From the NCBI GenBank assembly GCA_023313575.1, contig JAJTTP010000003.1, positions 3,286,001 to 3,350,000 of the forward strand: DNA of 64,000 nucleotides. The letters are read 5' to 3'. Within the stretch, counting starts at the first letter, position 1. Each line of letters begins with the position of its first letter. A model generated the notes under the pieces. It worked only from the letters and a program-made list of their open reading frames with translations. It searched no databases and had not been told where the DNA came from. This document shows, in pieces, positions 45,700 to 57,076 of the stretch. Source of the stretch: Eutypella sp. D-1. Taxonomy: Eukaryota; Ascomycota; Sordariomycetes; Xylariales; Diatrypaceae. A program made the position numbers and the translations under genes.

Positions 45700-46740
45700 A
45701 TGTCTAGCACTCAGAAAGCGATCATTGTGACGGAGCTCGGCAAGCCCGTTACTCTAGTGAACGACTGGCCCGTTCCAGAGCCTGCTGCAAACCAGGTGCA
45801 GTTGAAAGTCACCGTCGCTGGCATCAGTCCTCATGACCAAAAGAGCCGCGACATTGGTCTCTTCATTGAAGGTCATCTCCCCTCATCCCTTACGCACGAC
45901 GTCGTCGGCAAGGTCACGAAATTAGGCCAAGGCGTAGCCGGCGTCGCTGTCGGTGATCGGATTGTATACCAGGCGTTCTTCGCACCAGGTTCGACACAGC
46001 ATGGCCTTCAGGAGCACGCCACCGCAGACGCGAGCCTGCTAGCCAAGATCCCGGACTCTATCACGGACGACGAAGCGGCTACTTTACCCACCGCTGTCAT
46101 TACGCCTTTGGTGGCTCTGTTCGACACATTGAAGATCCCAGCACCCTGGACGCCGGCGGCTAAGCAGTTTGACTACGCTAACACAGCGCTCCTGATCGTC
46201 GGTGGTGGTTCAAACTGCGGTCGGTTTGGAGTTCAGCTGGCCAAAATTGCGGGTATTGGGACGATTGTTGTTGTGGGTGGCAATAAGGCAGAGTTGGAAT
46301 CCTTCGGGGCTACTCATGTCATCGACCGCCACTCTGGCTACGACACGATCCTTTCTCATATCCGTGATATCGTAGGTGACGACCTACTTTACGCCTACGA
46401 CACCATCAACCCCCCTGACGGCCAGACACTCGCGCTAAATGCCTTGTCAAGTCACAAGAAAGGTGCACTGGCCCGTCTGTTACCTCTTGGTCCGGTGGAT
46501 GAGTCGAAGGTTCTAGGGAAGAAGGCAGGGTTCGAGGTGCGGAACACTTTTGGCGCCTCGCAACAGCACCCAGAGCTTGCGGGCGCCTTCTGGTCTCGCC
46601 TTCCGGGGTACCTCGAGTCTGGTCAAATCAAGCCAGTTGCTTACGTTGTTAAGGAAGGACTCTTGGCAAGCAATGTTAACGAGGTGCTGGATGCTTATAA
46701 AGCTGGGAAGGCGGTTACGAAGACGAACATCCATGTTTGA
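45700..46740 (+). CDS. Medium-chain dehydrogenase/reductase (trans-enoyl-reductase-like)
   Basis: Single exon, 346 residues. It is an MDR-family protein with an N-terminal GroES-like domain (PEPAANQVQLKVTVAGISPHD, HDVVGKVTKLGQGV, VGDRIVY) and a Rossmann domain (LLIVGGGSNCGRFGVQLAKIAGIGTIVVVG). The structural and catalytic zinc-ligand pattern of classical alcohol dehydrogenases is not evident, so it belongs with the zinc-independent oxidoreductases and the enoyl reductases that partner polyketide synthases (LovC type). No polyketide synthase lies in the window. It is divergent from the FAD monooxygenase and could act on the same pathway or be an independent quinone or enoyl reductase. Confidence 0.85.
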   Translation: MSSTQKAIIVTELGKPVTLVNDWPVPEPAANQVQLKVTVAGISPHDQKSRDIGLFIEGHLPSSLTHDVVGKVTKLGQGVAGVAVGDRIVYQAFFAPGSTQHGLQEHATADASLLAKIPDSITDDEAATLPTAVITPLVALFDTLKIPAPWTPAAKQFDYANTALLIVGGGSNCGRFGVQLAKIAGIGTIVVVGGNKAELESFGATHVIDRHSGYDTILSHIRDIVGDDLLYAYDTINPPDGQTLALNALSSHKKGALARLLPLGPVDESKVLGKKAGFEVRNTFGASQQHPELAGAFWSRLPGYLESGQIKPVAYVVKEGLLASNVNEVLDAYKAGKAVTKTNIHV

Positions 46741-47844
46741 CAGAACCGCACTGCAGAAGATAGACTGGTCATCGAGACAAGTACGAGTTTCCATAGATCC
46801 TCCCTGAGAATTAGTTAAATACTGGAATCATCTGATAATGTGAGCCCTGGCCTGGATTTCTGTCAGAAACAAGAACATAGCTGTAGACTGCCATGGGATC
46901 ACTGACGGAAGTCCGAACTTCAACCGCCTTGGCAATGTACACTTATGGTATTCTTTCTTTATAAAATTATGGTTGGCAAGTGTTCCTTTAAAATTCTTTT
47001 TACTTAACCCCTATAATATTGGATGCAGGTCAAACACACGCAAGTAGGCCAGGGCGAGGACTTCAAAGCATAGGCGATGTTATCAGATCCCTACTACCGG
47101 TAACAAGCCCAGCAAAGGCAGCGACTACCTAACCCAAATATGTCACCGCAATTCTACCAAGCATCTCGAAGAAGGTAGAAGGGGTGATGGATGTCAATGC
47201 AAGTATCAGCCTCAGGAAACTTATCTGAAGCGTAACACTTATAGTCTCCAACAGCTTTGTGTCATCCGTTGGGGGATCAATAACTTATATATCGTCCACT
47301 CGTAGCATGGAGAGACAGTAGGACTTTCCTAGTAAACCCAGTTTGTATCCTACTAATTTCCCCATTTTGTATATAGTACATAGCAGGTTTATGGAAGTTT
47401 GCTTTGTCAGGCACTGGACAAAAGTGGTATATTAAATACCTAGGTGTTTCCATATAATTGATTCGGTTTGCTCGCCTCATGGTAATCATGACTGTTGGTA
47501 GTATAATATAGCAACGGGGGTACTTATTTAAAAGGTAAAAGGTGACTTTTCTGCTTTTAGTATTTTATTTAGAAAAGCAAAAATAGCGAAGTTGTTGCCT
47601 GCTGTTGCCTGATAACAGTTCCTACCAACTCATGTTTCGTTTCACCTTCCACTGGCTGCCTAGGTAATATTTACTTACGCTCATACCTACATCCTCCAAT
47701 CCTCAGTTGTCTGAATTCAACAACCCAACAGCCACAGTGACTAGACAACAGCAACAATAATAACAAAAACGACAAGAACTCCCCGCCATCCAAATCAGAC
47801 AAAGTCTTCCTTTTGTCAGTGTGAAGTCATCATACACCATCGCC
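46741..47844. other. Intergenic region downstream of the reductase
   Basis: No gene seen in 1.1 kb. A TACCTAGGTG near-palindrome is at ~47437-47446. Confidence 0.4.
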
Positions 47845-48337
47845 ATGCCACCACGCGAGGGGTCTTCAAGGTGGGACGATGGAAAAGAGCGAGATCTTCT
47901 GTTGTCCATTATCTTGACCCATCTCACTGAGAAAAAGTCGGATTCTTCCTTGCAGCTCAGGAACATCAACTGGGATTCTGTCAACGAGATGATGACAGGG
48001 ACCTTTGATCACGGTACCACCTCCTGCGGCATCAGGTATGCATTCTGAACTAACTGCCTAATACTTGAATGAGACATGCTCTTGGAATGAGGGTCACTGA
48101 CATTGCTATCACAGTCAGCGTATGACCAAGAAGATCCTGAAAGAACACGCCAACCCAGACAAGTCCAAGAAATCTGCGGAAGTCCCTGGAAAATCCAGCG
48201 GCAAGTCGACTACAGCTGCTAAAGATAACAACATCGAGGGCAAGCCACAAGTGCGCAAGCGCAAGGCAGCCACAGCCTTTGGCGCCAACTCGGAGCGAGC
48301 CGGAGACCACGACATTCAGAACGAGGGTGAGGCCTAA
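47845..48337 (+). CDS. Small SANT/Myb-like basic protein
   Basis: Exons 47845-48035 and 48115-48337 give 137 residues. I chose the first ATG of the frame (MPPREGSSRWDDG). The first ~75 residues look like a Myb/SANT-type helical unit: W near residue 10 (RWDDGKERDLLLSIILTHL), a second W (INWDSVNEMMTG) and the join GISQRMTKKILKEHAN formed across the intron. The rest is Lys/Ser-rich (PDKSKKSAEVPGKSS, VRKRKAATAFG) and probably disordered and nuclear. Many filamentous fungi carry short proteins of this kind without known function. It could bind DNA, but I cannot name a target. Confidence 0.66.
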
Positions 48338-48975
48338 GAGGATGAGGGATGGGGGATTCACGGAGAACGAAACGCAGCAGGATTCACAGTGCTGAAACGA
48401 TTGAGCAAGTACAGGGAATGAGGCGCTCCTTCCAGATTGACCCTATTTTCACAGCAGCCTACACCTCAACTCAGCTAGGGACATTCTACGCTTTGGTTTA
48501 TCGCTGGTAACATATGCACCTGAGGAAGAAACCGCGTTGATCTTTTCTTTTTTCATCCTAGATAGCATACTCTTCTAGGTTATTTCGAGCTTACGCGAAT
48601 AAACGTTCCCTAAGGCCTTGATTTGCATACCATGGTAGATATATTAGTCTGCATTGCAACGTTGTGACATCAGCGATGCTAATCAATGTAGTTGCATGGC
48701 GAATAGCAACAGAACATGGCCATATCCTCGAGCTAAACAGACTCATCAATCATCCGGAAAGGCTCCCACATTAAAGACAAGTCTTCACAACCGATGATTC
48801 CCTGTACACCGTATCCCTTCCCGTGTATTGTTCTCCCCTAGCGGTAACCAACATCCCACATGAATCATGAGACACTAAGGGCATAGCCAACATCCACGAA
48901 ACAATAACCAGGTAAACCAATACTATCAATACAAGCTTAAAATGAACATTATCCTAGGCAAAGCCATCTTAAAGC
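48338..48975. other. Convergent spacer, SANT-like gene to myosin light-chain gene
   Basis: No gene seen. It holds the 3' ends of two convergent genes. Confidence 0.4.
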
Positions 48976-49997
48976 TTAGAGCAGAACGGCGGCTTCCTCC
49001 TCGACGTGTTCGTTAGCGTTGGGCTCATTAGCCCCGCTACCACCGACGATGGAATTGACAAACTCGCGGTAACGGAACACGTCGCCGCGCTTGGCGCCCG
49101 CGCCGACGGAAACCGCGTGCCGGCTGAAGGCGCGGCGGCCGCTGAAATCGCGGACGATCTTGTCGACCTCAGAGGGGTTGAGGGCGCGCTCGCCGGGCTC
49201 AGGCGCCGTGCGCAGCAGCGCTTCCCGCAATTCGCCCAGGTCTACCTGCCCGCTGTCATCCTCGTCGAAGGCCGAGAGTGCCGACAGCAGCTCTACGCTC
49301 GGCGACATGGATGCCAGCGACGCCGCGATGCTGTTCAGGAACACCGCCAGCGTCATTGTTGGCGCCTCGCCTGGCGGGAAGAATTGTGAGAGGTCCGATG
49401 GGTTCGCAGGGAGGCCTGTAATGCGTGGGGAAGGGAATGGTCAGTCGGCTACTTGTCTAACGAGTGATAGGATACACTGATGTAATGCATAGCAGATCTG
49501 GAAAGGGAGAGAGGGCATGTGTATTCTTTTCTCGTACCTAATTGCCCCAACATGTCGGCCACATCTTCCCGGTTTACAACCCCGTCGCTATCTCTATCCA
49601 GGATCTGGAACGCGTCTCTGAGTGTGCGTACTTGTGCCGGTAACAGCTGTGATAGCGCATTGCCACTAGCAGATTGCGACCTCGTCGGGGCCGGCCTCGA
49701 CGGGGATAGGTGCGCTGGCGATCCCAGCAGCGGCGACGGAGGTCCCATCTGAGCGGTTGTCTGTGCGAAGCCGCACGGCGTCTGGTTCTCCGTGGTATCT
49801 GTCGTCGGCGTGGTGGGTAGTCGAGGGGGCGCGTAGGAGGCCTGGGTTTTCGTAGGGGATGCGGAAGGTGTCCTCTGGCGAATCGGAGTCGGGGAGGCTG
49901 GTGATTCCGCGCGGCGGAAGGGGGAACTGCGAGGAGAGCCGTAGCCCAGGGGTGACGGCTTGTAGGCTGACTGCGTTGCCTGTGGATCAGATGCCAT
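48976..49997 (-). CDS. Myosin regulatory light chain-like EF-hand protein
   Basis: Exons 49997-49538 and 49415-48976 (122-nt intron) give 299 residues. The first ~125 are Ser/Pro/Thr-rich and likely disordered. EF-hand 1 (RDAFQILDRDSDGVVNREDV) has a canonical loop D-R-D-S-D-G-V-V-N-R-E-D. A second pair follows (LLSALSAFDEDDSGQVDLGELREAL), and the linker GLPANPSDLSQFFPPG resembles fungal regulatory light chains. After it comes SGRRAFSRHAV and the YREFVNSIVGG end. Family knowledge: the light chain binds the IQ region of myosin II at the cytokinetic ring. It is longer than animal light chains because of the N-terminal extension. Another EF-hand protein of the calmodulin superfamily is possible. 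Confidence 0.8.
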
Positions 49998-50817
49998 GTC
50001 AGTCAGTCAGTCAACCAGGCTGGATAAAAGTGAATAATTCACTGCGCTGCTGGGATTTTGACTGCACAATATTCCGTAGATACACCGCTGTTGCACATGT
50101 GGAGTTACACAGTATATTGGATGGGGGGTTTTATTTTCTGACTGACCATGGCGTTTGACTTGTTATAGATCTGCGATCCAAAGTAAACAAAAGATCCCAG
50201 TATCGCCGAGTACTGTTACGTCACTGCTGCGATGATAAGCAGATAGGGGACTCAGGGGACTAGAGAAAAAAAGAAAGTGCCTTCGGGAGGAAAATAATGA
50301 CCAAATATATTCAGAAAAGAGCATGCACTTGTTCGCAGTTATGCTTAATTCATATGGATAGTTAATGCAGAAGGAGCATACCAGTTCAAGGTTGTAGTTA
50401 TGAAATGACCTCTCGGGCAGCAGATATCAAAATGCCCCACTTATGAACCCCAGGATTTGTAAATAATACGCCAAGGCTGGATCAAAGAGATGGTTGCCCA
50501 GAGCAACCGTGTGGCTGATTATTAGACTACCTATCTATTAGCCACAAACTACGAAGTACTCTACGCCCCTATTTCTTCAATCCTCGCTCCATAAAAAAAA
50601 ACGGTGTCCACTACTAATCCAGGTGAGCACTGTGTTCTTCCGTACTACATATCCGTGGATCATGACGACGAAAGAACTTCAATTATCTGACATTCATGGT
50701 ACAATATTGTGCACGGGAAGTCGCAATCAGATTCTCATGCGCCGCATTGGCTTGAATTGGTTCGCTATATACAGTCTCCTATTCACACAAAGGTCTTGGC
50801 ACTATCACTAGCTCATC
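49998..50817. other. Intergenic region upstream of the light-chain gene
   Basis: No gene seen in 0.8 kb. Short open frames show no coding composition. Confidence 0.4.
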
Positions 50818-51229
50818 TTAGCAAGTGAGTTTGTACGATTGACCACCGTCCCCACAGCTAAACAGGTCGATGGTGCTGGCGGTTCCCTCGCAATCCGCCT
50901 CGGAGTAGAAAGTCACTTCAAGGCGCTTGTTAGCAAGCGAAGTACACCTGGCTTATATGTTTGCGGGTTGACGGATGTATGGGAAACTTACGCTCGCAAC
51001 TACTGTTCAGGAGTTGGGGCATGACGCTCTGGAAATCCCACGGGTACGAGCCGCATTTGTTGTACGAGTCGGAGAGGAGTATAAGCGACTTCAGGGGCAC
51101 GGTCCCGCACGCATCGTCATCGTAGGCGTTGATGTTGGCCTGCATGGGCTCCTGTCGGGAATCTATTGCGCCGGCGTCGCAGCCGAAAGCCGCCGCGAGA
51201 ATGGCGCCAAGCGTGATCGAGAACTTCAT
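50818..51229 (-). CDS. Small secreted six-cysteine protein
   Basis: Exons 51229-50992 and 50915-50818 give 111 residues. The 76-nt intron has gtaagt, a GCTAAC branch site and a gaag acceptor; an earlier acceptor at 50926 would bring a stop. A signal peptide is clear (MKFSITLGAILAAAFGCDAG), with one Cys inside it. The mature ~90 residues carry six Cys (DDACG, NKCG, NSSCE, ADCEG, FSCGD and the terminal TC), enough for three disulfides, and one N-glycosylation sequon at the splice junction. I recognise no family. The size, Cys content and TATA-driven promoter fit effector-like small secreted proteins, but that role is only an inference. Confidence 0.7.
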
Positions 51230-54200
51230 CTTGAAACTGTAGGATATCTTGGTTTCGGCCGGATTCTCTCAAATACCAATCAGGAGACTGACTTCTGCTA
51301 CGCGAGACGCTGCAACTTCTAGAGACGGAATTCCTGCTGCTTTTATAATGATCATCTTCGCCAAGGACGTACCTTGCTTACGCTGACCGTAAGCACCTTG
51401 GTGGACTACCGCCTGTGAATATGCCTGTGCCATTCGATGTCCCTCGAAATAGGATTAAACGAAGTGTAGTTGTAAACTGCGTGCGTGCATAGTATTCGGG
51501 CATTTCTCATATTAGGGCTGAACACTTGCCTCAACCGGCAGGTAGATAACACGATATGTTCTCTTTGCGGCCGCAAGCTCTTATCTCCAACTTCAAAACT
51601 ACACGGAACATGTCAGCTTATGAACACTGAAAGTTCCCTCCCCTATCTCAATTAAGAAAGTCTGAAGTTCTAGCCATTTTTTTTGGGAGCTTTAGAACGC
51701 CACTTTGTAGTATTTGGAGGTTTCCCGGCCAGAAATATCCTAGCTATATAGAATTGACCCTTTCCATTGGGTATCATCGTTTTCAGCTCGTGGCCTAAGT
51801 GCATATAGAGATTCAACCTCCTTATGCTATATGCGCAACGATTGGAATAGGCGTCGTGGTGTCGGGAAGTGACTAGAGGCGACGTACCATACTTAAGAAT
51901 ACTTTCAGCAAGTTGCAGACTTGACACGTGCTCCGAATGGGTCTAGTAATTATGCAGTCAAGGAGGTCGTCTGCAGGGTCAAGTAGGACGATGTGAGTGT
52001 CCTTGCTTGCCTTTAGGGCATAGTTGAACTCGCGGCCAACTGAGAAAGCACATTGATAGACGAGATTCGTCTGAGTTGTCAATAGTGGGTAATTCGAAAG
52101 ATGACGGTAATGACCTGGATATTGCGCCGTACGAGTCTAGCGACAATAGTTGATATTCGTTAGAAGGGTACATTACCTTCTTCCAAGACATCACTGTTGA
52201 GCTAGAATTAATGACTGGATCGAAGACCATTGAGCTAAACATCGTAAACTCCAAGCATATACTAGTCAGCAAGAAGCGCAGTGATCTAGTGTAAGTAACA
52301 CTGCTCTTCGTCTAGCTGAAACGGGTCACTAAGAAAGCGGTTTGGGTCACAGCAACACATTAATGCCCAACATGACACCTTGTATCTTTGCCTTGAAGCA
52401 TCTATCGTCACTCGAGGTGGGATTACTAATAACGTGAGAACCCACATACTTTCGCAACACCTTGTTGTGTCTTTCTGTCTAACGCTAGTAGGACTGAACA
52501 GACACTTCCATAGTTAGGTGATGGCCGAGGAAATTTGTTAAGTCATATATGGAGGAGAATATTCCAGACTAAGTGAAAGTTGGTATAACATGATACCGCA
52601 TAACAGACGAGTGACAGAATGTTCCAGAAAGCGGAACACACAGTCTATTAAGCCTGGGAACGAAGAAGGGGGAAGGGGCTGTGGGGTTTGATTCAAGATA
52701 TCCAGACTAGAAGTTCCTCTTCGATATGATAGGAAAATTCTTATCCTTAAGCCGAGTGGCAGCGTCCATAGTTGACCTCGATTCGAGGCAAATATTTCGA
52801 TCACATCGAAAGACATGAAGGAGCTTGCTGCTACTCTGTAGCCCAATCGGAAAGATATAAAATATTTTCGGCGAGGCCAGTTAAGTCAATTTAAAAATTG
52901 ACGTTTGTCATGGGGGTGTCACTGGAGCCGCTGTGGAGGCTACTTCCGCACTTCCACACTGCATGTTTGTTTAACCACACCTGCATCCGTATATTAACTG
53001 CATCTCAACTTTTCACGTTGAGTATCATTTAATCAATGCACGGGCTTTCATTTCACCTCTAGCACCGGGTCAGGCATGACATACTAATTATAGAATGTAA
53101 TTTGGCGTCTACGATGATGTCAGTGTGCGTTTGAGAGAGAACGACGTCTATCCGTTACTGATAGCACGGCTAGAAAGTGGAAACGGGAAGAAATTGGTTT
53201 GATAGCATGAGGAACTTGACTTCTTGGTAGAAAGCCATCTGCCGCGTTACAAATTGACCAGCTCTTGTGACCCAACCACTTCTTAGGTCCATGGATCCTT
53301 GGCTAACTAAGACGTACTCTTGCTCTACATTCTAATAAGTGATAAGGACAGACAGTCGATTATGACCTCCTTCAGTAGAGGATGTTATACCAGTCCTGCA
53401 GCTATCTATGGCTACTTCTAAAACACAGTCACGTCGTATGTTCTCAATATTAAGAATAGAATTCATAGCCAGCCGTCTATTTCATAGACCTATTAGCAGT
53501 CAGTAAAATCTCATGATCTCTCCATGTGAGTATTTGCATGCTGAAGAGCTAAGCATGAAGTAGCAACAGAATTCATATGGCCCCAGTCCTAGCCGCACGA
53601 AAGGAGTCAAGTGCCCTCCACGTCGATTTCTTTGAGAATCAAAAGGGGACGAGGCGCGGCATTAGGGATCCGGATAATTCATAGGTCCACGTGCAACACG
53701 TTAATTATCCTCTCGTAGTCGAATATTACTGGGTCGCGACATGGTATCTCCAAGTTTTCTTGGACGAGGTTTCGAGTCCAAGCCCTATCGATACTGATAA
53801 TGACCAGTGGTACTTTGATATAATTACCCGGCATTGTTCGGTTCCAGCGGCAACGAATCTTGGAAGCTACCATTCCAGCCCTATCCAACACCATGAACCA
53901 TATATTGTTCAATACGACCAACTCATTCTTTTCTTGCCACCACCGAAACACCAAACTGTGCCATCTTGGCAATTTTCATGGCCCACCAGCCGGTGGGTGG
54001 AAGGAGCTTTGTGGTATCGGTTCCCGCATGGGTTGCATCGACTTTTTCCGAGGTAGACTGCATAGATCCGGCAGAATAAACACCAATTCCTCGCGTCCAT
54101 AAACGGGGTTCTCGTTGCTGGCTCGCTTCCTCTTCGCCGGGTCTTGATTAGTGTCACCATTTCCTGTCAGTCGACTGCCGTCTTAGCGCCAAGATGCCCC

Positions 54201-54613
54201 TGAACCCAATCCATAGCATACCACATGCTGTGCATTAAGAAACCAAGATGCTGAAAAGTTCTTGGGAGCATGGGTTCAGTGAATTTTTATTCGACATCAA
54301 GGCGATGTGCTAGTCAACCGATATGGAAATTGCGGGGGTGGTGTGCCCGAATCGGTCCTCATCAACCGGGTAAATAGGGGATAATGAAGAAACCACAACT
54401 CGTCAATAAACAGAAGGCGATCGACAGTCTATTATTAGAATCCAGTTTTCCTGAGTGGCTAGGCATCGGCATGTGTTGCGGGACGGGGGGGCAATTAGGC
54501 GGCGCTGTCGCAGTACATATGGACGAGCTGATCCGGGCGATAACGTCCAACCCAGGACATCTCAACTCACCGCACCAACAACGCACCAAGGACTCACATC
54601 ACCACCTGAAAAG
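51230..54613. other. 3.4-kb gene-poor region
   Basis: I can support no intact gene. The composition looks more AT-rich than the flanks. Two places hold weak coding-like traces on the minus strand: 51873-52272, where two overlapping frames could be parts of one frameshifted gene, and 53679-54160, where a Cys-rich stretch vaguely resembles a zinc finger. No terminal repeats or transposase motifs were seen. Confidence 0.4.
51338..51345 (-). promoter_or_regulatory. TATA box of the small secreted protein gene
   Basis: TATAAAAG on the minus strand, 109 bases upstream of the start codon at 51229. Confidence 0.5.
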
Positions 54614-55820
54614 ATGAAGTGGCTTTCTACATCTCTGGCTCTCGCCGGGTCCGCCCAGGCCGCCCTCCGATTCGGCTGCTCAACCCTGAGCATCCAGCGT
54701 ATCGACCCTCTCGTTGAGCCTGGCAAGGTGCCTTCTGCCCATCTCCACCAAATCGTTGGTGGCAATGTCTTCAACGCCACTATGGACATCGCAGATGGTG
54801 ACATTGGTGACCGAGGCTCATGCACGACCTGCACGTTCTCTGAGGACTTCTCCAACTACTGGACGGCTGTCATGTTCTTCAAGCATGCGAACGGCACTTA
54901 CAAGCGTGTCCCGATCATGCAGAACACTGCCCTGCCGAACGGTATCAACGGCGGCATGACCGTCTACTATACCCAGCAGGACTTCTTCAACAACGGCAAC
55001 CAGAAGATCACCGCTTTCCCACCGGTAAGTTCAACGCACCCTTTCTCTACGGCAATTCGCGAAGACATGTTACATCCGCAGCCGAGTTCTCTTTGATTGG
55101 ATGATAGGACTGATGATGCGTGATTAGGGCTTCCGGATGACCATTGGCAGCCCGACGGCTGACTCCAAGTGGGGACCCGGCTTGAAGTTCGTCTGCCTTC
55201 AGAACAAGGGCACTCGGTTCCCCGAGCTCGACGATTTCCCCACTGAGCCTTGCCCCGGCGGTATCATGACCGTCCACCACTTCCCCGCGTAAGTGTCACT
55301 TCATCCTCTGGGCACGTGTCACGTCACTAACGAGAAACAGCTGCTGGGATGGCAAGAACGTCGATAGCCCGGATCACCAGTCGCACATGTACAACACGGT
55401 GAACGAGGCGTTCCAGAACGCCGGCCCTTGCCCGGAGTCGCACCCCGTCCGTGTGCCCCAGGTCGCGTACGAGACCCTCTGGGACACCACCCAGTTCAAC
55501 GGCATGTGGCCCACCGACGGCTCGCAGCCCTTCACCATGAGCTACGACGACAACAAGGGCTACGGCACCCACGCCGACTACCTCTTCGGCTGGAAGGGAG
55601 ACTCTCTGCAGAAGGCCATGGACTCCAACTGCATGTTCAACGCCTGCGAGAACGGCCAGCCCCTCCTGTCGCAGGGCGTCAACGAGATGAACGCCTGCAC
55701 TGTCCCCAGCTCCGTCGACGAGGACATCGACGGCTGTAAGTCACTCCAAACACTACCCCCATTAACTCGAGAGAATGCGAGCTAACAAATATAGGGCTCG
55801 ACGCTCTCCCCGGCATGTGA
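54614..55820 (+). CDS. Secreted DUF1996 protein
   Basis: Exons 54614-55024, 55128-55288, 55341-55735 and 55795-55820 give 330 residues, all in phase. The signal peptide is MKWLSTSLALAGSAQA. DUF1996 marks follow: QRIDPLVEPGKVPSAHLHQIVGGN near residue 30, a paired-Cys block (GSCTTCTF), and CWDGKNVDSPDHQSHMYN just after the third exon begins. Later comes the conserved C-terminal region GTHADYLFGWKGDSLQKAMDSNC with further Cys. The last exon adds only WLDALPGM. The family is common in secreted proteomes of plant-associated and wood-decay fungi, sometimes fused to a WSC carbohydrate-binding domain, which is absent here. No activity is established as far as I know. Confidence 0.88.
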
Positions 55821-57076
55821 TTTGGCATCTAGGTGTGAAGAATGTACGATCGCTCATGTCTTTCGTTGGTTTAGTACTGTCTATACCCGCTGCATCCGGA
55901 GGGGCATAAACACGCTAGCCCGGGTTTCGGGGGCTCCTGTCCGTCCGGCCAGTCTTTCATGGTTCTTTCAAGTAGTCAAGCACAGTACACTGCCACTTTC
56001 TTTCACCAGATATCCAGTTCATAGACCGAATTAAACCCTTATTCTAGATTGGAAACATCTAATAAAAATCAGCGTTGTTTAAACAGTAATGGACATGTGT
56101 GGCCATTGCTTAATCCGTGCACTACTTACATCGCGTACCTTGGTTCGTTGGTAATCTTTTACCCACGAATCATGACTTACGTGTTCGCCAACATTGAGCA
56201 GCTAATAGTAGACAGTTCCGATGACGAGTGCAATCGGGGGTTAGCGTCCAGACTTTCCACGAAACGCGCGTCTGCGGCCTACAGGCTGAAGACCTCAACT
56301 TCGAAATACGTAGTGACAAGCTGTGGGAGGTTGTGTGAGCTTGAGCGGTGAAGTACGGCATGATTTATGCACTGGAGCTTCCTCTACCTAGTACCCTAAG
56401 CATGAAGATTGCGATCATTAATCATTATGCAGGAAGGTAAACCCTGAATTTAGTGGTTGGCTTTTCTTCTGACTGATACCAGAGTTTATACATTATATGT
56501 AACCCAACAATGGTTGCTTGAGATGTAGCGACGTAGGATGAACTGGCGGAAGGGGTTCCGCCATCACCATAAGTGATCCACATTTACAGGACTGCCCGAT
56601 ACATGAATGTACAATTAGCCAGTCGGGGGCCCGATTGGCAAGCCTCCCCCTCCTTCCGGCATGTCTAGCCGTTTCTTGAAGTTCCCGGAGCCAATATATC
56701 GCTATGCTGTGTTACTCGGGGTATCGCTAGTCTAGTATATCTCTTGGCAAGGCCGAAATCTACATGTGGTGGCGCCGCTCCAAGATGCTATCACAGACAG
56801 GCTTTTCATTTGTTCGCCCCCCCTCATGCCCCCTGACCCCTGCACCGCGACCCCAAAAGTGCGACATGAAGATGGCAGGATTGAGGGGAAGGAACGCCAC
56901 GATGGACACAGGTGAAAACACGTCACCGGGCGCACGAAGACTAGATACTGTCAGCAGATAGAGATAGAGGAGAAGTTGGGGTAAGGTGTTGAGATGTATT
57001 TAAATGGGCGACAGTCCACATGAAGACCGAGACAATTTGAGGATTACCCCAGGCACAAGGAAGGAGAAAAGGAAGC
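55821..57076. other. Intergenic region upstream of the GMC oxidoreductase
   Basis: No gene seen in 1.3 kb. A TATTTAAAT element at ~56997-57005 sits ~75 bases upstream of the GMC start. Confidence 0.4.

Noticed and set aside
51873..52272. Two overlapping minus-strand frames that might be one frameshifted gene
   Set aside because: I cannot match either part to a family or find a start, so I do not call a pseudogene. A translated database search would decide.
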